DNA from: Anabaena sp051781005
Lineage (GTDB): Bacteria; Cyanobacteriota; Cyanobacteriia; Cyanobacteriales; Nostocaceae
NCBI RefSeq assembly: GCF_051781005.1
Contig: NZ_JBPWOA010000028.1
Span: forward strand, 1 to 64,000
Direction of reading: 5' to 3'
DNA length: 64,000 nt
Shown here: positions 26,010 to 35,200 of the stretch, in pieces
Numbering within the stretch: the first letter of the stretch is position 1
Layout of the letters: each line of letters opens with the position of its first letter
Translations under genes and position numbers: made by a program
The notes under the pieces: model-generated
What the model saw: the letters and a program-made list of their open reading frames with translations, nothing else
Database searches by the model: none
What the model was told of the DNA's origin: nothing

Positions 26010-29000
26010 ATGGATTGCGATAACATTGAAATTCCTGCACCCTATAAAGGACTGATCCCTTATTCACAAACAGATAAATTATTTTTCTTTGGGCGAGACA
26101 AAGAACAACAAATAGTTATTCAAAATTTGCGATCTTCACGGCTGACAGTTGTCTATGGAGCTAGTGGTGTGGGAAAAAGCTCGCTTCTGCGGGCTGGTGT
26201 TGCATATCATTTGCGTCAAGCTGCCCTGGAAAATCGGGAAACAAATAGTAAACCAGGGTGGGGTGCGATCGTTTTTCCTCCACTTAAGAGCGAATTACAA
26301 GATAATTTGTCTTGGCAAGATCCACTAACAGGGATTAAGAAACAACTGGAAGCAGAAATTACCAGTCTTTTCAAAATTGAATCATCAAGTGAAATTAAGC
26401 AACAGTTTGAACAAAAGATCAAAACTATTGCCAAAAATAAACAACAACCCTCTTTCACCGATATCTTGAAGGCTTGGATAGATATTGTCCGTCAAGAAGA
26501 TGAGAGCGGTCGGCTATTTATTCTCCTCGATCAGTTCGAGGAATATTTTGATTTCTTAAACGATAGTGCTAAAGACACCTTCACTGATGAATTTTCTCAA
26601 GCTGTTAATGATTCTAATTTGAATCTTCATTTACTCATTTCTATTCGTGAGGATGCCCTGGCTAAACTTGACTATTTTAAAGGTCGCATTTTTCGTAACT
26701 TATTAGACAACCGGATAGCAATCAAGCATCTGAATAGGCAATCAGCCCAGGATGCAATTGAGAAACCGATTACTGAATATAACCGACAGCAAACTATCCT
26801 TGACCACCTGTGTCACTCAAAGTTAACCATACTCTATGGCGACAGCAGTGCAGGTAAGAGTACAATTTTGCGAGATGGTATTGCCTATTATCTACTTCAA
26901 GCAGCTAAACAAAATCTTCAAACATCTGGCCAGATCAAGTTGGCAGTTACCTTATTTAATTCTTGGCATGAAGGCAAACCATTAGATAATTTATTAAGGC
27001 AGATTAAAGCAGATATTCAAGATATAGGAAATATCGAAGTACCTCACTTAAATGTATCATTTACAGAAACTTTACAGGCATGGACAAAGCTCATAGGTAC
27101 AGATAGAAATGGTAGGATCTTCATCATCATTGACCAGTTTGAGGAATACCTGATCCATTCTCCAGTAGATGAAACACAATTATTTTTAGATGAGCTTTTC
27201 TGTGCGCTAAATCATCCTAATTTGAATATTGGTTTGCTCATTTGTATTCATAAAAACAGTCTTCATAAACTTGATACCTTCAAAGAAAATATAGTAAAAC
27301 TATGCCCATACTACTTACATATATCCTCAAGTTTTGTCAAAAAAGAACCAATTGTAGATAATTTGATCAAACCAACGATTATTCAAAATATCGAGGATAA
27401 ATTAGTCAGTATTGAACCAGACTTAGTTGCAGCAGTTTTGGATGATATCGCTCTTTCAGAAGCACCATCAGAACAGAGGTTTGAAACTCCTTACCTGCAA
27501 TTAGTAATGCTTCGTTTATGGAAACAGGAAATGAGAGGTGAATGTCGATCTCGTAGGCTAGAAAAACAAAGCTATATAAACTTAGGCAAAGCAGAGCAAA
27601 TTGTTCAAGATCATCTCGATCAAAAGCTGGAAGATTTAAAGACTGATCTCAAGATTGAACAAAATACATCTGATCGTCTTTTTTACTATTTAGTTACACC
27701 ATCTGGTCATAAACTTGCTCTCAAAGCCGATGATTTACTGAATTATGTCAACGCAGAACCAAACCAAACTGAAAAACTTGAGATAGAAAAGGTTTATAGC
27801 TGGCTAAATAAACTTAGTGAAGGCGAGGCTCGAATTATCCGCCCACTAGCTGCTGATTACTATGAGATTTTTTTAGATGTTTTGGCTACAGCAATCTGGA
27901 AGCGGCTACAGCGTCAACGCAAAATCAAACAAATTGAACAGATGGCAAAAGATGCTTTGCTACAATTCGAGTCTTCTGAGCTAGAAGCATTACTGACAGC
28001 GATGCGGGCTGGACAAGAGTTGCAGAACAACATTCAATATGGACTCTTACCGCAAGACTGTCACGCTCCCGAATTAAAAACTGCATTGCAGCACATTCTT
28101 GACAACATCCAAGAGCAGAATCAATTTAAATGCCATACACAACCAATATGGAGCGTCAGTTTTAGCCCCGATGGAAAGCAGCTAGTTACTGGCTCTGACG
28201 ACGGTACTGCTCGTCTGTGGGATTTACAGAGCAACCTCCTGCAAGAATTTAAAGCTCATCAAGGCTGGGTTTATACTGTCTTTAGTCCCAACGGACAGTA
28301 CCTCGCTACTGCCTCATCCGATGGCACGGCTCGCCTATGGGACTTAGAAGGTAAGCTAATGGCTAAATTTAAAGGACATGAGGGCTGGATTTATAGCCTC
28401 AGTTTCAGTCCCAATGGACAGCACCTCGCTACTGCCTCCGCCGATGGTACGGCTCGCCTATGGGACTTAGAAGGCAAGCTAATGGCTAAATTTAAAGGAC
28501 ATGAGGGCTGGATTTATAGCCTCAGTTTCAGTCCCAATGGACAGCACCTCGCTACTGCATCCGCTGATGGTACTGTCTGCTTGTGGAATTTACAGGATAA
28601 GCCGTTAGCTGAATTCAAAGGACACGAGTCCTGGGTCTGGAGCGTCAGTTTTAGTGCCGATGGGCAATACATTGCTACTTGCTCTGCTGACAGTACAGTT
28701 CGCCTGTGGGATTTACAAGGCAAGCCAATAGGCAATCCCTTCCAAGGACACACAGGCCCTGTCTTGAGCGTTAGTTTCAGCAGCGATACACAGAAACTGC
28801 TTACTGGTTCTGAAGATGGTACTGCTCGCCTGTGGGATTTACAGGGCAACCTCCTCCAAGAATTTGGCCACAAGGGCTGGGTCTGGAGCGTCAATTTTAG
28901 CCCCGATGAGCAGCGCCTCGCTACTACCTCATCTGATGATGCCAGAGCTTGTCTGTGGGATTTACAGGGCAACCTCCTCCAAGAATTTAACCTCTCCCAT

Positions 29001-29567
29001 TTTATCTGGAGCGCTAGTTTCAGCCCTGATGGACAGCAACTAGCCACTGGCTCTGCTGATGGCAAGGTTCACTTGTGGGACTTACAGGGCAACCTCCTGC
29101 AAGAATTCAAAGCTCATCAGGGCTGGCTCTGGAGTGTCAGTTTTAGCCCTGAAATGAACCCGGATAAGCAGCGTCTTGCGACCGGCTCTGCTAATGGTAA
29201 TGTCTGCTTGTGGGACTTGCAAGGCAAGCTTGTACAAGAATTCAAAGGTCATAAAGACTGGATTTATGACCTCTGTTTCAGTCCTGATGGTCAACAGTTA
29301 GCGACTGCCTCCGCTGATGGTACTGCCTGCCTGTGGGACTTGCAAGGCAAGCTCGTACAAAAATTCAAAAGTCCTGAGAGACCAGTATATAGCGTTAGTT
29401 TTAGCCCCGATGGGCAGCAGTTAGCAACTGCTTCATCGGATGGTACTGTTCAGCTATGGTCAATTGAAAATTTTGAGGCACTCTTGGCAAGGGGATGTAA
29501 TTGGCTCAAAGACTATATTGAAAAGCATTCTCAGGAACGGGAAGAACTGAGGGTATGTAACAAATAA
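26010..29567 (+). CDS. STAND NTPase with tandem NTPase modules and WD40 propeller
   Basis: 1185 aa. The opening PAPYKGLIPYSQTDKLFFFG and Walker A GASGVGKSS (50-58), Walker B LLDQFEEYF (172-180) and the Arg-containing SIRED (211-215) define an nSTAND-type module. A second, shorter copy follows with Walker A GDSSAGKST (277-285) and IIDQFEEYL (373-381), but CIHKN replaces SIRED, so it has probably lost its sensor Arg. A helical region (450-700) leads to 11 WD40 repeats (about 707-1150), enough for one and a half propellers. WD40 repeats 2 and 3 are a near-identical 123-bp tandem duplication. STAND proteins oligomerise on ligand binding and activate effectors. AAGGAAG precedes the ATG. Confidence 0.88.
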   Translation: MDCDNIEIPAPYKGLIPYSQTDKLFFFGRDKEQQIVIQNLRSSRLTVVYGASGVGKSSLLRAGVAYHLRQAALENRETNSKPGWGAIVFPPLKSELQDNLSWQDPLTGIKKQLEAEITSLFKIESSSEIKQQFEQKIKTIAKNKQQPSFTDILKAWIDIVRQEDESGRLFILLDQFEEYFDFLNDSAKDTFTDEFSQAVNDSNLNLHLLISIREDALAKLDYFKGRIFRNLLDNRIAIKHLNRQSAQDAIEKPITEYNRQQTILDHLCHSKLTILYGDSSAGKSTILRDGIAYYLLQAAKQNLQTSGQIKLAVTLFNSWHEGKPLDNLLRQIKADIQDIGNIEVPHLNVSFTETLQAWTKLIGTDRNGRIFIIIDQFEEYLIHSPVDETQLFLDELFCALNHPNLNIGLLICIHKNSLHKLDTFKENIVKLCPYYLHISSSFVKKEPIVDNLIKPTIIQNIEDKLVSIEPDLVAAVLDDIALSEAPSEQRFETPYLQLVMLRLWKQEMRGECRSRRLEKQSYINLGKAEQIVQDHLDQKLEDLKTDLKIEQNTSDRLFYYLVTPSGHKLALKADDLLNYVNAEPNQTEKLEIEKVYSWLNKLSEGEARIIRPLAADYYEIFLDVLATAIWKRLQRQRKIKQIEQMAKDALLQFESSELEALLTAMRAGQELQNNIQYGLLPQDCHAPELKTALQHILDNIQEQNQFKCHTQPIWSVSFSPDGKQLVTGSDDGTARLWDLQSNLLQEFKAHQGWVYTVFSPNGQYLATASSDGTARLWDLEGKLMAKFKGHEGWIYSLSFSPNGQHLATASADGTARLWDLEGKLMAKFKGHEGWIYSLSFSPNGQHLATASADGTVCLWNLQDKPLAEFKGHESWVWSVSFSADGQYIATCSADSTVRLWDLQGKPIGNPFQGHTGPVLSVSFSSDTQKLLTGSEDGTARLWDLQGNLLQEFGHKGWVWSVNFSPDEQRLATTSSDDARACLWDLQGNLLQEFNLSHFIWSASFSPDGQQLATGSADGKVHLWDLQGNLLQEFKAHQGWLWSVSFSPEMNPDKQRLATGSANGNVCLWDLQGKLVQEFKGHKDWIYDLCFSPDGQQLATASADGTACLWDLQGKLVQKFKSPERPVYSVSFSPDGQQLATASSDGTVQLWSIENFEALLARGCNWLKDYIEKHSQEREELRVCNK
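28347..28592 (+). repeat. 123-bp tandem duplication in the WD40 region
   Basis: Units start at 28347 and 28470 and are nearly identical over the first ~95 bp. Each encodes 41 residues (one WD40 blade). The other nine blades are clearly more diverged, so this duplication is recent. Confidence 0.8.
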
Positions 29568-29651
29568 TATTATTTTTCCTAAGTTGACTCTTGTTTGGTT
29601 ATGGATGTTGATCTCGAACTGCTTGTAATTAATAAATAATCTCACTTTTTT

Positions 29652-30803
29652 ATGTCTATTCAGCAATTCCGAGAATTCTTAAACAGTCACCAGCTTAAAT
29701 ATCAAACTATCTGTTATTCGCCTGCTTATACAGCACAGGAACTTACCAGATATAAACAGGCGCTGGGAATGGAGTTAATTGAGGCTGTATTAGTAAAAAT
29801 TGACGAACAAAAAATAGCCATAGTTCTTGTACCAGCGAGTCTACGAATCAATGTTGAATCTCTCCAGAAGTCTTTAAATGCAAACAAGACTAGATTACTT
29901 AATCAGAAGGAATTTGAAAATCTTTTTCCCGATTGTGAATTTGGTACGCTCCCTCCCTACAGTGAACTTTACGATATCGAGGTTTTTTGGGGTCAAGATT
30001 TAGCTAAAAATCAAGAGGTTGCGTATTACGTTTATTCTTATGCTCATCTGGTAAGAATGAAGTATAGTGATTTTGAAAATTTTTTGAATCCCCAAAATAA
30101 AATACCATTTTTGACTAGAGCTAAGTATCGGGCAGAGATTGCAGCAGTTATCCCCAAAAATGCCAGGCATGAACTTGATAAACATGAATATTGCTTTTTG
30201 GGGGTAAGTTTAGAAAATGATAGTTTTTCAATAGCAAAATTAGTAGGAATAACAGATTGGATTAGTAAACAGTTTAAAAAATGCACTGTTTTAATTGGTG
30301 ATAGCATACATCGAATTACGCTACAAATAAATCAAGGATTACAGGAAGAACACGCACTTAACAAAGCACTTTTTCTAGGAAGAGAGTATGTGGAGAAGGC
30401 AAGGGAGGTTTTTGAGAATTACACTGATACCTGTCTTTTTAATGTAATTTTTTGCTCGGAAGTCCAAAAATCAGAAGATTATTTTAATTATTATGAACAA
30501 TTACAGAATTTTATTAGTCAAGATGAGAACTTTGCTAATTCAGTTAAATCTTCAGCTAAAGAGTTTGTCCTTCGTCAATTTGACAATAATACTGAAAATT
30601 TTGATCATTATGTAGAATTGTCATCTGGGTATTTACTCGAAGAATTAGCGGTTTTTGCCTGTCTTTTTAAAGAAGGCTTATTTGTAATGTTTTATCCAGG
30701 TTCTTTAGATATGTTACAAGAAATTACTGAAGGACATTATCCCGGTGCGCCTGATTGTCTGCAAAAAATTATCTATGTTTCTTTACGTCTCAAACGTAAA
30801 TAA
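29652..30803 (+). CDS. YbaK-type tRNA deacylase fused to cyclodipeptide-synthase-like domain
   Basis: 383 aa. Residues 1-145 match the YbaK/ProRS-editing fold: YSPAYTAQELTRYKQALG, the VLVKID lysine, IVLVPASLRINVESLQK, and CEFGTLPPYSELYDIEVFWG. Residues 160-383 match tRNA-dependent cyclodipeptide synthases: FLGVSLENDSFSIAKLV with the candidate nucleophile Ser186, VLIGDSIHRITLQI, the GREYVEKA helix, and YLLEELAVF with Tyr327 and Glu331 in the catalytic Y-x3-E spacing, then FYPG (Tyr348-Pro349). Such synthases join two aminoacyl groups taken from tRNAs; editing domains remove amino acids from tRNA. The fusion suggests a protein that acts on charged tRNA. It begins 84 bp after the STAND gene on the same strand. 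Product and role unknown. Confidence 0.72.
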   Translation: MSIQQFREFLNSHQLKYQTICYSPAYTAQELTRYKQALGMELIEAVLVKIDEQKIAIVLVPASLRINVESLQKSLNANKTRLLNQKEFENLFPDCEFGTLPPYSELYDIEVFWGQDLAKNQEVAYYVYSYAHLVRMKYSDFENFLNPQNKIPFLTRAKYRAEIAAVIPKNARHELDKHEYCFLGVSLENDSFSIAKLVGITDWISKQFKKCTVLIGDSIHRITLQINQGLQEEHALNKALFLGREYVEKAREVFENYTDTCLFNVIFCSEVQKSEDYFNYYEQLQNFISQDENFANSVKSSAKEFVLRQFDNNTENFDHYVELSSGYLLEELAVFACLFKEGLFVMFYPGSLDMLQEITEGHYPGAPDCLQKIIYVSLRLKRK

Positions 30804-30848
30804 TGTTGCCAGTATAATAGATTGACAATACTGTCAAAAACTTTATAG

Positions 30849-30994
30849 CTAATACCAAATTAATATGAAGCTGCATAGAATAAAATATCAAGAATAAATA
30901 ATTGAACGCAGATGGACGCAGATGAACACAAATAAAGATGGATTAATCAAGGAATTTCATGATTATGTGCAGCCTCACATAGAATTGGTATGAG
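30849..30994. mobile_element. MITE with CTAATACCAA/CTCATACCAA ends
   Basis: A 146-bp element with terminal inverted repeats CTAATACCAAATTAATATG (left) and CTCATACCAATTCTATGTG (right, reverse complement), and an interior with GCAGATGGACGCAGATGAAC-type short repeats. A fragment of the same terminal sequence flanks the IS630 remnant at 21121-21146. It lies between the cyclodipeptide-synthase-like gene and the membrane protein gene. Confidence 0.6.
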
Positions 30995-31109
30995 AAACTA
31001 GCAACAATTCACCTGACAAGGAATTACAGATTGAAGAAAAATTTTATCAAACAGCATCCTAATATTTCTATCAACTCTATTTGAATTTCTGTGGTATCAG
31101 GATTCACCA

Positions 31110-31631
31110 ATGTCTAAAACACCGTCTTCTGAAGCTCAATCAAATCAACTGGGTGATTTTGAACTTAATTTGCTCAAACAGGAATACTTTTTTTTGCAAA
31201 CTACTATTGAAGACTATAATAAGCAGATTTGGGTGATCAAGGCACTGGGTATTACTGGAACTAGTGCTGTTTTAGGATTTATATTAAGAGAAAAACAAAA
31301 TCTCAGCGTCAGTATCAGTGCTAGTAACATTGCCTTTATAGGTTGCGCTATACCCTTATTTTTCTGGATTCTTGAAAGTCAATGGAAACATTTTCAGCGT
31401 GGGTTCTATCCCCGTGTTGCCCAAATAGAATCCATTCTTGCTAATACTTATGGTTTATGTAGTCCTAAAATTTATGGTAGTTGGACTTATACTTTCAAAC
31501 GTAGCCCTACTTCCCAACATAAAGGTTATCTGTGGGATGGTTTACTGAATCGCAGTGTCTGTGTCAGCTATTTGCTAGAGATTGCCTTTCTTTTGATCAT
31601 TGCTGCGATCGCCTACTTTTGGAAAAGATAG
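31110..31631 (+). CDS. Small membrane protein with three predicted helices
   Basis: 173 aa of unknown family. An N-terminal amphipathic region with LKQEYFFLQTTIEDYNKQIW leads to hydrophobic segments near 42-60 (VIKALGITGTSAVLGFIL), 70-90 (NIAFIGCAIPLFFWILE) and 150-170 (LLEIAFLLIIAAIAYFW). The 'D-x-x-K-Q-I-x-x-I-K-A' start before paired helices is reminiscent of SLATT-type membrane proteins predicted as pore-forming effectors in bacterial conflict systems, but the resemblance is weak. It follows the STAND cluster on the same strand, 306 bp after the preceding gene with a MITE between, so membership is uncertain. Confidence 0.55.
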   Translation: MSKTPSSEAQSNQLGDFELNLLKQEYFFLQTTIEDYNKQIWVIKALGITGTSAVLGFILREKQNLSVSISASNIAFIGCAIPLFFWILESQWKHFQRGFYPRVAQIESILANTYGLCSPKIYGSWTYTFKRSPTSQHKGYLWDGLLNRSVCVSYLLEIAFLLIIAAIAYFWKR

Positions 31632-31801
31632 AGTTTTGAGCAAACAACCGACGCAGAGGTACTCTCATTTTAGCATAAAATAATTTTGCAAGAGGTCTAG
31701 TCTCTAGTATCGAGAATATACCTATCATGACGTAATGATTTTGAAATTAGTTTAATTGACATTTAGCAAGATGTTAACTTTGAGGATAAAGAATAATTCC
31801 T

Positions 31802-32281
31802 TTAAGTAACAGGAACTCGATTAAATAAAATCCAATAAAATCCAAGTTGCTGAACTGCTTGGTTAAATTGTTCAAAATCTACAGGTTTAACAATATAGCT
31901 ATTTACCCCCAGTTGATAACTCTCGATCACATCGCTATCTTCAGCAGAAGAAGTCAATACAACAACGGGAATCATTTGTGTGCGTGGGTCAGATTTGAGT
32001 TGCCGTAAAACTTCCAATCCATTCACTTTTGGCAGTTTCAAATCTAGTAAAATAACTTTGGGTTGATTTGTCATCATCCGCTGGGCATAGTTTCCGCGAC
32101 AAAAGAAAAAATCGAGGGCTTCTGCTCCATCTTGAAGCAATTGGACTTGATTTCCAATTCGTCCGCGACGCAAAGCCCGCATAGCTAGTTCTGCATCAGC
32201 AGGATTATCTTCAACTAACACAATAGAAATCGGTTGCTCAAAAGATGTATCAGTGGGCTGATCAATGGGTTGGTCAGTCAT
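31802..32281 (-). CDS. Single-domain response regulator, Rcp1-like
   Basis: 159 aa with one receiver domain and no output domain. The acidic pocket is in VLVEDNPADAELA, the phosphoryl-accepting Asp in VILLDLKLPKVNG, the switch Thr/Ser in VVVLTSS, and the Lys in YIVKPVDF. The FFFCRGNYAQR insertion is typical of Rcp1-type regulators that pair with cyanobacterial phytochrome-like kinases. Its ATG overlaps the 3' end of the large kinase gene by 8 bp, so the kinase is its likely phosphodonor. Confidence 0.9.
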   Translation of the reverse strand: MTDQPIDQPTDTSFEQPISIVLVEDNPADAELAMRALRRGRIGNQVQLLQDGAEALDFFFCRGNYAQRMMTNQPKVILLDLKLPKVNGLEVLRQLKSDPRTQMIPVVVLTSSAEDSDVIESYQLGVNSYIVKPVDFEQFNQAVQQLGFYWILFNRVPVT

Positions 32282-35200
32282 TAGTTATTGTACTCGGAAG
32301 GGTGAAATAAAAGGTTGCGCCTTGATCGATCGCTGCTTTAGCCCAAATGCGGCCACCGTGGCGTTTAATAATGCGTTGAACGATCGCTAGTCCAATACCT
32401 GTACCTTCAAATTCTTGTTCGCGGTGCAGACGCTGAAATACTCCAAACAAATTATCGGCATACTGCATATCAAACCCTGATCCATTATCTCTAATAAAGT
32501 ACACTCCTTCACCATCCATAAGTTCATAACCCACTTCAATATGGGCAACGGATTTGTATTTAGTGTACTTGATGGCATTTGATAACAGGTTAATCCAGAC
32601 TTGGGTGAGGAGGGAAAAGTCAGCTTGACAGATGGGTAAATCAGCGATCGCAAATTCTATTTGCCGATTTGACCATTCTGGAGCTAAATCACGCAGCACC
32701 TGTTGAATCAACTCATTGACTAACACGGGCTGTTTGGACATTTCCTTGCGATCCAAGCGGGATAAATTCAACAGATCATCAATCAACTCACCCATGCGTT
32801 TGGCATTATCCCGGACAACTTTTAAGTAACGATTGGCTTCTACATCAAGTTGTTCACTGTAGTCTTCTTGGATCATTCTCGAAAAGCCATCAATTGCCCG
32901 TAAAGGCGCTCGCAAGTCATGAGAAACGGAATAAGAAAAGGACTCCAATGCTTTGTTAGCAGCCTGTAATTGGGCAGTCCGCTGGATGACCCGTTGTTCT
33001 AATTCTACATTGAGTTGACGGACTTCTGCCTCTACCGCTTTGATGTCACTGATATCCCGCATAATAGTAGAAACATATTCCACACTACCATCCCTGGCTT
33101 TGTGAGCAATGATCATTTGCGAAACCGGAATTTCTCTGCCATCACTGCCCAACAAAGCAGTTTCACCAACCCAGGTATCATCTCGAATAGCTGCCGGAAT
33201 GCCCTTATTTAGGACAATTTCTAATGCCCATTGGGGATGGCATTTGGAGATAATCACGTTAGAGAGGTCTGCATCCAGGGGTATGCCTGACAGCTTTCTG
33301 GCTTGAGCATTATTCCAGAAAATATTGCCTTCAGGAGTACACATACCAATATAATCAGTAGATGCTTCTAGGATAGCGATCATGCGATCGCGGTCTTTCT
33401 CTGCCCTTTGGCGTTCGGCAATTTCAGCCCTTAAAGAGGCATTCAGTTCTTCCTGATGCTTTAATAGACGAGCATTGTCAATAGAAATAGCTGCCCGACT
33501 AGAAAGTAAACGCAGGATTTCAATTCGCTCTTGCGTAAATGCATTAGTGGTGAGATTGTTTTCTAAAAAGACAATTCCAGTCAGTTTTCCCTGGTTCAAC
33601 AGGGGCGCACAAAGAATTGATTTCGATTGGTGCTGCACAATCCAAGGGTCAGATTGAAAGTTGCCGGATTGAGCAGCATTGTCGAGGATGACACTTTCTT
33701 GAGTGCGAGCCACGTAATTAATCAGAGCAGTTGGTAAGTAAGTAGTTCCATCTATTGAGATTAAATCTAGGGGAATTGATTGTAAAACAGCTATTTTTTC
33801 ATCACCAATCGACCCAATCGCCTCAATCCGCCATTCGTCTTCTGTTGGTAAAATTAGATAACCCGTTTGCGCCCCGGCATTCTCAATCAAGATGGTCATC
33901 AGTTTTGCCAGCAGTTTATCTAACAGGATTTCCCCTGCGATCGCAACAGATGCTTTCAATACCGTTTCTAGATCAAGTGCCTCTAACTTAGTTGAAGCTG
34001 ATTGTGTAGTGTCAACTTTACCTGTGCTGGTCATTGGTGACCGCAGTTCTAGCAGTTGGGGATAGCGTCTTTCCAAGTCTTGGACTTTAGCTGTTGCCCC
34101 CCACCTTAAATAACCATACCTCGCCTCTTGCAGATAGGCTTTAGCGATTGTTATCCGGTTATTTGCCAAATGAAACTTTGCTGCTAGTTCGTTGGCTAGA
34201 GCCTCTTCTTGCAGGTATTCGTTTTCTCTCGCCAGAGCGATCGCGCGATCGTAGGCATCCATTGCTGCCATTACCTCACCCAACACCCGATACCGTTCGG
34301 CTTCTACCAAGTGCCATTTGTGTAAATAATTCATGGGGGCATGGTGCGCCCAATTTTGCATTTTTGCCTGATTTTCTGCTACCTGTTGCAGCAACTCTGA
34401 CTGTTTTGAGGGATCTGTGTCTGCATACACCGCCAGCCGAGATAGAGAATCGTAGAACAGAAATATAGCCACCAAGGCCGATCCGGTCATTGCACCCATA
34501 TACTCTTGTGCGAGAACAGCATTGGCAACTGCCCCCTTTGCATCGTCAAACAGGTAACACAGAAATAATTTATTCAGGTAAAAAAAGAACAAACCTCCGT
34601 GAAAATTGGTTTGTTGCATCTGGGGTAGCCGGATGGCTTCATCATAAGCTTGACCCGATAAAATACCAGGTGCAGGAACATCCTGAATCAAGTTCAAAAC
34701 AGTTTGCCAGCAAATATCTACAAAATGAATACCAGATGAATGCTTGATTTGTTTCACTGCCTGGGCATAACTGGTCAAATGAAGTTGTAGTTCAGCCAGG
34801 GGTTGACCTACCGCAAATGCATAACCACAGAAATGCATAGCCGCATAGCCAGCAAACTCTAAATCGCCCTGCTCAATTCCAACCTGATAGCAATCCTGGA
34901 GTGGCTTGAGACTTTCTCTCAAGTGTTTCCTCCAAACATTAATCTGGTCACTAACCGGGAATAAGGTTCTGGCTTGAATGGGTTTGGCATCTAAGCGCTC
35001 CAGCAGACTTATGGCCAGTTGACCAAATTGATACCCGGCATCAATCTCAAAGACAACTCCACAGAGAATAATCCCATAGGCGGCATAGGCAAAGGGAGCC
35101 AACATCATATTTCCGTACTCAACCAGCAAATCCACCATCTTGAGTACAGTCAGCAGAAATAGGGGAGGTATTGCCAAATAAGCTGATGCACACATACTTG

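Noticed and set aside
28514..29065. 183-aa frame antisense to the WD40 region
   Set aside because: A repetitive shadow frame caused by the periodic WD40 codons.
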